A stretch of 64,000 nt of DNA, taken from assembly GCA_033807775.1 (NCBI GenBank), contig CM066313.1, positions 65,669,984 to 65,733,983 on the forward strand, written 5' to 3'. This stretch comes from Saussurea involucrata (lineage: Eukaryota; Streptophyta; Magnoliopsida; Asterales; Asteraceae). The position numbers and the translations under genes are program-made. Below the pieces are notes generated by a model that did no database searches, was not told the origin of the DNA, and was given only the letters and a program-made list of their open reading frames with translations. Numbering within the stretch: position 1 is the first letter of the stretch; every line of letters begins with the position of its first letter. Positions 57,171-64,000 of this stretch are shown here, one piece after another.

Positions 57171-58560
57171 TGATAAGTGTGTATTTATATACACTTTTAT
57201 ACCCATTTAGGACTTTAGTTTACCTTACTTTACATCTTTCCCAATTAGATATTGAGTCTTTTAGTCTTATTTTACACCTATTCTTTAGAATGGAGCTAGG
57301 ATGTAGTTTATGGAATAATCCTATCTTTTTGGTGAACTTTGCTGATTTCTATGTTGCTACAGCAGGGGATGCCACAGCGGTGATATTGGCAGGCATGGCT
57401 CAATCAAGTTGGACGATTTTATTTTGTTAAAGGAAGATCTCTGGCATCTTTTAGTACACCCTTGGGCAGAAGTCAACCCTGAAGATACCTCTGAAGATGC
57501 CCCTGAAGATGCTCCTGTAGATGCTCCCTATGATAACCTTTTATTTGCTTTACTTTAGTTGTACTTAGATGCTTGGTTATTACCCATTGGGTATAACCAC
57601 TTTTGTACTTGTTAGAGCATCTTTTGATTCCTTGCTTTCTAGTATAAACAGTTTAGCTTGTCTTTCATTTGAACTCAGCTTCTACTGGAACAAAGTTTGT
57701 CCTAAGCTTTGTTACCAAGTACTTTAAATTTCAATTGCAATCTTTATGTTACAAGTCATTACGTTTCTGTCTGTTGCTATAGCAACCTTTACAGCTTTCT
57801 TTACTTTCTGCACTTACATTACGTCATTTACATACATGTCATTTACTTTTAAGCATTTACATTCCAGTATGGTAGGCTAAACACCATAGTGTGGGTGTGA
57901 GTGAAGGTTGGCAGATTAAGTTGGACATTTGTTTGCATTGATTTTCTGCTTTACTATTCATAAACAACATGAATGCTTCATCCTATAGTCTTTGACAAAG
58001 TGACGAGTGTTATTCTATTTGGATGAGTTGGACTCAAAATGGAGACAACGCAAGTGTTTATGGTGGTTGTGTTATAGAGACTATAATGAGTTGCTTCAAT
58101 CCTTTGGGTTGAGAAACTATATGGAAAGAAAGGTAAGATCCGACTAGTAGGTTCTTGTAGCACTTACCAAGTGCCCACCCTACGTAAAAAGTCTAATCTG
58201 AACTTCCTTTGGAAGTCCATTCAATTCAGTAGTATTGAAGGAGTCTTTGTTGCAGCACTCTTGTGCTTGCTATAGCAATGCCCTGAGCACTTTGTTAGCC
58301 CAAATCCAACCTGATGTTGCACCCATACTATCTTTAATTTCTTGTTATTATCTATCAGTACTTTTCTTTCAGTTACTAAAAATCTTGTTACCAAAATCCA
58401 GCTTTAAAACCAACTTGTTGTTACTCTTCTTGCTTTGAAAGTCCTTGAGGTACGACATCTGGTATTACTTACCATTATTACTTGCTTTGGACGACACTAG
58501 TAAAACATGTATACTTGCATGGGTTGCTAGTTGTTGTAGCCTTTTTGGGGTTACATTTCA
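57171..58560 (+). repeat. E5 5' LTR (right border uncertain)
   Basis: The left border is inferred from the TGATAA start by analogy with E4. The right border is a guess, because no Athila primer site follows and no 3' copy is in the window. It contains a 12-bp tandem repeat around gaagatgcccct (57479-57530) and several gttgct/agcaac words. Confidence 0.5.
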
Positions 58561-58564
58561 TCTT

Positions 58565-59520
58565 GGTGGAGTATCTGTTGAAGCCTTAAGGCTGAAGTTA
58601 TTTCCATGATCTTTAAGGGATAGAGCCAAAGCTTGGTACAATTCTTTAGCTCCTGATTCAATCACAACTTGGAATGAAATGGCTGAAAAGTTTTTAAGAA
58701 AATACTTTCCCCCAACCAGGAATGCCCAATTTAGAAATGAAATTTGTCAATTTAAACAATTAAATGGAGAGGCAGTTCCTGAGGCTTGGGAAAGGTACAA
58801 AGAGTTATTAAGGAAATGCCCACATCATGGCATTCCATACTGCATACAGCTAGAGACCTTTTACAATGGTCTTGATATGTCAGCTAAGCAAATGCTTGAT
58901 GCTACTGCAGGTGGAGCCTTTATCTCTAGTACCTACACTGATGGTTACAATATTTTAGAAAAAATTGCCAACAATAGTGGTCAGTGGATAGATTCCAGAG
59001 CAATTGTACTCAGACCAACTGTGGGAATCACTGGAACAGATCCTATTACTGCTTTAACTGCTCAGTTAACAGCCATGAACACCATGTTGCACAACATGAA
59101 TGCTCCAGCTGCCAATATTGTTGCTGCAGCATCTGTCTCAGAGTTCCTACCAGTTCAGTGTGTGTACTGTGGTAAAGGTCATACTTTTGACCAATGCAGC
59201 CTAAATGTTGAATCTGTGAACTACGTCCACAACAGAGCTAATCAGTTTGGTAACACTTACAATGCCAGTTGGAAAAACCATCCTAATTTTTCTTGGCACA
59301 ACCCCATGTTTGAATCCACCAGCTGTGAAAGATTAGAAGCAAAATTATCAACCAAACCAACAAGGTCCGTACCAACAAGGTCCATCTACCTACCAAAAGC
59401 TTCCTAACCAGCAAGGTGAACAACCAGCTTCCTTGGAAGCTGTGCTGAAAGGTTTTATAACCCATACCACTTCAGCCATGAATCACCAAAATGCTACCAT
59501 CAAGAATTTGGAGACTTAAA
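58565..59520 (+). pseudogene. E5 gag, 5' truncated
   Basis: The frame begins inside the gag domain (GVSVEALRLKLFP, then a TGA at about 58607) and continues SLRDRAKAWYNSLAPDS and CPHHGIPYCIQLETFYNG. A CCHC-like CVYCGKGHTFDQC lies near 59160. A frameshift near 59320 and a TAA at about 59518 (LET-stop-IGQMA) end it before protease. Roughly the first 130 residues present in E4 are missing, along with the primer site, which points to one deletion. Confidence 0.8.
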
Positions 59521-59528
59521 TAGGACAA

Positions 59529-62500
59529 ATGGCCATAGAGTTGAGACATAGACCAAATGGAACACTACCTAGTGATACTGAAGTCCCTAGAAATGTGGTC
59601 AAAGAACAAGTGAAAGCTATTAGTCTAAGGAGTGGAAAAGACTTAGTTAACAGTGATCCAAAAGAACCAAAGACTGTCATACAGCCCATCAGTGAGAAGA
59701 GTGTTATAGTAACACCATCTGTTGCTGTAGCAACTCCCACTGTTGTTCTTGAACCAGTGGTGATTGAAGAAGCTGTGACTGTACCACCTAAGTCTGACTA
59801 CCCATTACGCTTTCCAAGTGAAGTAAACCCCAATACAAGCAAGAAAGATGCTGCTACAGATCTAACACCATCAGATCCTGTTGCTGCAGCACCTGACCAA
59901 CCAATAGAAACCCCCACTGTCCAATCCATACCAAATCCTAAGAAGGCAGTGATTGCTCCTGTTCCACCTTACATTCCTTACCCACGGAGGTTGACGAATC
60001 AACAGGAGGAATGTCAGTTTAAGAAGTTTCTGGATGTATTCAAGCAATTGCACATTAATATCCCATTGGTAGAGGCTATTGAAAACATGCCTAGCTATGC
60101 CAAATTTTTGAAAGATATCTTGAGTAAGAAAAAGAAACTCACTGAGTATGAAACTGTTGCCCTTACAGAAGGATGTAGTGCCCTTGTTTCCAATAGACTC
60201 CCCCCTAAAATGAAAGATCCTGGGAGTTTTGTAACTCCCTGTTCTATAGGTGGGAAGCATGTAGGAAATGCTCTATGTGATCTTGGTGCTAGCATAAACC
60301 TTATGCCCTTATCCATTTTCAAAAATCTAGGGATAGGAGAGGCTAGACCAACCACTATGACTCTACAGTTGGCAGACAGAACCATAGCATATCCTAAGGG
60401 CAAGATAGAGGATGTTTTAGTACAAGTAGATAAGTTCATCTTCCCAGCTGATTTCATAATCCTTGACTTTGAAGCAGATAAGGATACACCTTTACTCTTA
60501 GGAAGGCCTTTCCTTGCCACTGGTAGAACACTCATTGATGTCCAAAAGGGAGAGTTGACTATGAGAGTGAACGACCAAAATGTTACTTTTAATGTTTTCA
60601 ATTCCATGAAACATCGTGATGAAGTTGAGACATGTTCTATGCTAAGCACCATTGAATCAATGTGTCATGAGGGAGCCTTAGAAGAGATTCTAGGAACCAA
60701 AAGTGAGCAGTTGGAAGAACTTGAGGATAGTGACAGTGAGGAGGATAGTAATTTAGACAGTAGTGAGTTACTGCAGCAAGCTGCAGCATTTGAGCTTTTG
60801 GAAGAAGAGCCCACACACAAAACCCCTTTACCATAAATAGAAGCACCACCATATTTGGAGTTGAAGCAATTACCTGCCCACCTTAAGTATGCATTATTGG
60901 GGGAGAACAGTAAGCTACCTGTGATCATCTCAGCTTCTTTGGAAACTGAGCAAGAGAACCAGCTAGTTGAAATTCTTCAATCTTACACCAAAGCCGTAGG
61001 TTGGACCATCTCTGACCTTAAAGGTATAAGTCCATCCATTTGTCAACACAAGATAATCTTAGAAGACAAGGACTTTACCTCTGTAGAGCCTCAAAGGAGA
61101 TTGAACCCTGTAATGAAAGAAGTGGTCAAGAAAGAAATCCTAAAGTGGCTTGATGCTGGAATCATTTACCCTATAGCAAGTAGCAATTGGGTAAGTCCTG
61201 TCCAGTGTGTTTCAAAGAAGGGGGTGTCACTGTGGTAGAAAATGAAAAGAATGAGCTAATCCCAACCAGAATAGTGTCAGGGTGGAGGATTTATATGGAC
61301 TGTAGGAAGCTTAACAAAGCAACCCACAAAGACCATTTCCCTTTGCCATTCATAGACCAAATGTTGGATAGACTAGCTGGAAAAGAATACTATTGCTTTT
61401 TAGATGGCTATTCAGGGTATAACCAGATTGCTATAGCACCTGAGGACCAAGAGAAAACAACTTTCACTTACCCTTATGGTACTTTTGCCTTTAGGAGGAT
61501 GCCCTTTGGATTATGCAATGCACCAGCCACATTTCAGAGATGCATGATGTCCATCTTCTCTGATATGTTGGAAACCTCTATGGAGATTTTCATGGATGAC
61601 TTCTCTGTCTATAGATCTTTTTATGAGGATTGTTTGAAAAACTTAGAACAAAGCCTTAAGAGATGTGAGGAGACTGATCTAGTTCTAATCTGGGAGAAAT
61701 GTCATTTCATGGTAAAAGAAGGCATTGTTTTGGGTCATGTAATTTCAAAAAGGGGAATAGAGGTAGACAAGACCAAACTAGAAGTCATTGAAAGTCTACC
61801 TGAGCCCACAAATGTTAAAGGTATAAGAAGTTTTCTTGGACATGCTGGATTTTATAGGAGGTTAATAAAAGACTTTTCAAAAATTTCCAAACCCCTCTGT
61901 TTATTACTCCAGCATGACCAACCATTTGATTTCAACAAGGAGTGTAAATCTGCTTTCAACACTTTGAAGAAAGCACTTATTTCTGCCCCTATTGTTGTTA
62001 CTCCTGATTGGACAAAACCATTCGAACTATGTGTGATGCAAGTGATTGGGCAGTTGGTGTTGTTTTAGGACAAGTTAATGAGAAAGTTTTCCACCCAATC
62101 TACTATTCCAGTAAAACTCTAAATGACGCTCAAATAAACTACACAACCACTGAGAAAGAACTTTTGGCTGTGGTTTTTGCATTTGAAAAGTTTAGATCAT
62201 ACTTAATGGGTACTAAGGTCATTGTTTACACTGACCATGCAGCCATCAAATATTTGATTTCCGAAAAAGATGCCAAGCCAAGGTTAATAAGGTGGGTCCT
62301 TTTGCTTCAAGAGTTTGAGATTGAAATAGTAGATAGAAAAGGGGTGAACAATCAAGTTGCTGATCACTTGTCCAGGTTAGAAAAAGGAGAATCAATCACT
62401 GGTGAAATTAATGAGAAATTCCCTGATGAGCAGCTCTTGATGCTGCAGCATCATACAGCCCCTTGGTTTGCAGACATTGCAAATTTCTTGGCTATTGGGA

Positions 62501-63755
62501 TCATTCCACCAGATTTAAACAAACGCCAAAAGAAGAAACTGATCCATGGTGCAAAGAACTATATTTGGGATGACCCCTTTCTGTTTAAGGTAGGGGCTGA
62601 CCAGATCCTAAGGAGGTGCATACCTCATCAGGAAGTGCCTGCAGTGTTGCAGCATTGTCATGTTGCTGCATATGGTGGCCACTTTGGTGGCCAAAGAACT
62701 GCAGCCAAGGTTCTTCAATCTGGGTTTTTCTGGCCAACACTCTTCCAAGATGCTGATAATTTTGTAAAGAGGTACAATGAGTGTCAAAGGGTTGGATCCA
62801 TCTCCCAAAGACATGAAATGCCCCTCAATGGCATTCTTGAAGTAGAAATCTTTGATGTATGGGGAATTGACTTCATGGGTCCATTTCCCATGTCTGGAAA
62901 CAATCAATACACATTGGTGGTTGTGGATTATGTATCCAAATGGGTAGAAGCCACAGCCTGTTACTCCAACGATGCCAAGACTATAGTTAAGTTTTTGCAT
63001 AAGCACATATTCACAATATTTGGTACCCCTAGAGCCATGATCAGTGATGAGGGTACCTACTTTGTGAATAACATGATGAAAAGAGTTCTAGAAAAGTATA
63101 ACATAAACCATAGGGTAGCAACAGCCTATCACCCTCAAACTAATGGTTTAGCAGAACTTTCCAACAGAGAGATTAAGAGCATTCTAGAGAAAGTGGTAAA
63201 GCCAACAAGGAAGGATTGGTCCTTCAAGCTTGATGATGCTTTATGGGCTTATAGGACTGCCTATAAGACACCCATTGGAATGTCCCTATATAAGTTATTT
63301 TTGGGAAAGCATGCCATCTACCACTTGAACTAGAATACAAAGCCTTTTGGGCTTTGAAAGAGCTGAATTTGTGTCTTAATGATGCAGGTGAAAGAAGGAA
63401 GCTACAGATTAATGAGCTTGAAGAATTGAGGGATCACTCTTATGAAAATGCTAAAATTTACAAAGATAAAACCAAAAAATGGCATGATAAGAGGATCTCA
63501 CCAAGAGAAATTGTAGCTGGCCAAAAAGTCTTACTTTTTAACTCTAGATTGAAACTTTTTCCAGGAAAACTAAGATCCAAGTGGACAGGGCCATTTGATG
63601 TTCATAAAGTCCATCCTTATGGAGTTGTTGAACTCATTGACCCCAACAATGGATCCATTTTCAAAGTGAATGGTCAAAGAGTAAAGTCCTGTCATGAAGT
63701 TGCAGCTACCGACTCCATTGGTACCACATCTGGGGTACAACTCTCTCAATCCTAG
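59529..63755 (+). pseudogene. E5 pol (protease-RT-RNase H-integrase)
   Basis: Protease CDLGASINLMPLSIF is near 60272. A TAA lies at 60834-60836 between protease and RT. RT has KKEILKWLDAGIIYPIASS, a one-base loss in a G-run at 61221, MDCRKLN where E4 has MDYRQLN, and FMDDFSV at 61593. A frameshift near 62030 separates RT from RNase H (CDASDWAVGVVLGQ). Integrase has YGGHFGGQRTAAKVLQSG, WGIDFMGPFP and ISDEGTYF. Another frameshift near 63296 precedes the last block ending FKVNGQRVK. So four breaks in about 4.2 kb, more than in E4. Confidence 0.85.
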
Positions 63756-64000
63756 AAGTGATCTCAGAGGCTTGAAAAAGCATGTCCATTTTGTAAATAT
63801 GTAAATAAAGTGGTTTAGTTTTTGTTTTTGTTTTAAAACATGAAGTTTTCAAAGTTTGAAAAATTGCTGGAAAAGGTTCAGTGCTGCAGCAACATTCATG
63901 TTGATATAGCATTCTGACCCTAAAACCCCAACAGTCTTTTCAGCCGAAAAACTGTACTTTTTTCTGAAAAGATGCTCTGCAAAGCTGTGCAAATAGTAGA
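63756..64000 (+). other. E5 sequence downstream of pol, right edge
   Basis: Non-coding as far as it goes. It contains the word gtgctgcagcaac at 63880. The post-pol ORF expected in an Athila would lie beyond the window. Confidence 0.5.

Larger units (their letters stand above)
57171..64000 (+). mobile_element. E5: second Athila-type Gypsy element, inserted in E1, runs off the window
   Basis: It begins TGATAAGTGTGTATTTATATACAC, similar in design to the E4 LTR start (TGATAA plus a palindrome). Gag and pol are about 60-70% similar to E4 at the protein level. The primer site and the start of gag are missing. A distinct dispersed word, gttgctgcagcaac, runs throughout. Several frameshifts and two stops break gag-pol. 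Confidence 0.85.

Overview
The window is repeat-rich plant nuclear DNA, almost certainly from a eudicot. It holds no complete host gene. What it holds is DNA transposons (1-12 kb) and a deep nest of LTR retrotransposons (13-64 kb). The plant assignment rests on CACTA elements, Copia elements with initiator-Met primer sites, a Tekay-type chromovirus, two Athila elements and plant exon fragments. An Asteraceae-like host is a weak guess: the post-pol ORF of the Copia elements resembles, from memory, a protein family very common in that family's genomes.

Positions 1-13067. A CACTA-type right end stops at 3944. A roughly 7.0 kb CACTA element (4663-11665) has matching CACTACTACAG ends and two arrays of a TTTTACACGG motif. 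It carries decayed CACTA ORF exons on the minus strand. It also carries a set of captured host exons on the minus strand, including two adjacent RPL13A exons, all with usable splice sites and compatible phases across the junctions checked. A SINE with a perfect 15-bp target duplication sits in one of its introns. About 0.9 kb of the region left of this element is present again, inverted, inside it. A foldback MITE, microsatellites and minisatellites fill much of the rest.

Positions 13068-64000. This is a Russian-doll nest. E1 is a Copia (Sirevirus-like) element from 13068. It is broken at 21026 by E2, another Sirevirus-like Copia (21027-55859, target duplication TATGG/TATGA). E2 is broken by E3, a Tekay-type Gypsy (22150-30866, duplication TACAC), and by E4, an Athila Gypsy (40090-52373, duplication CCAGA). 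E1 resumes at 55860 and is cut at 57171 by E5, a second Athila that runs off the window. A solo LTR (16121-16503, duplication GTCCA) sits in the E1 gag. LTR pair differences agree with this order: E2's pair differs at about 6-7% of sites, E3's and E4's pairs at about 1% (counted by eye).

Most interesting content. (1) E2 carries a long third ORF between pol and the 3' LTR, about 3.8 kb once E4 is removed. It lies behind an array of nine polypurine-tract-like units and a TATA-containing, CCGG-rich leader. Its reading frame runs through the real polypurine tract into the 3' LTR. E1 shows the same post-pol layout. (2) Each retroelement is peppered, across coding and non-coding parts alike, with its own short palindrome-like word: CCTCTGTGG in E1, CCGG/CCCGGG in the E2 leaders, CTCGGTGGGACCGAG in the E3 LTRs, CCCCACTGTGGGG in E4 and GTTGCTGCAGCAAC in E5. 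(3) The CACTA element carries a chimeric, spliceable RPL13A fusion. All retroelement gag-pol genes are broken by stops or frameshifts. The one long intact ORF is the Athila post-pol ORF at 47747-49726.
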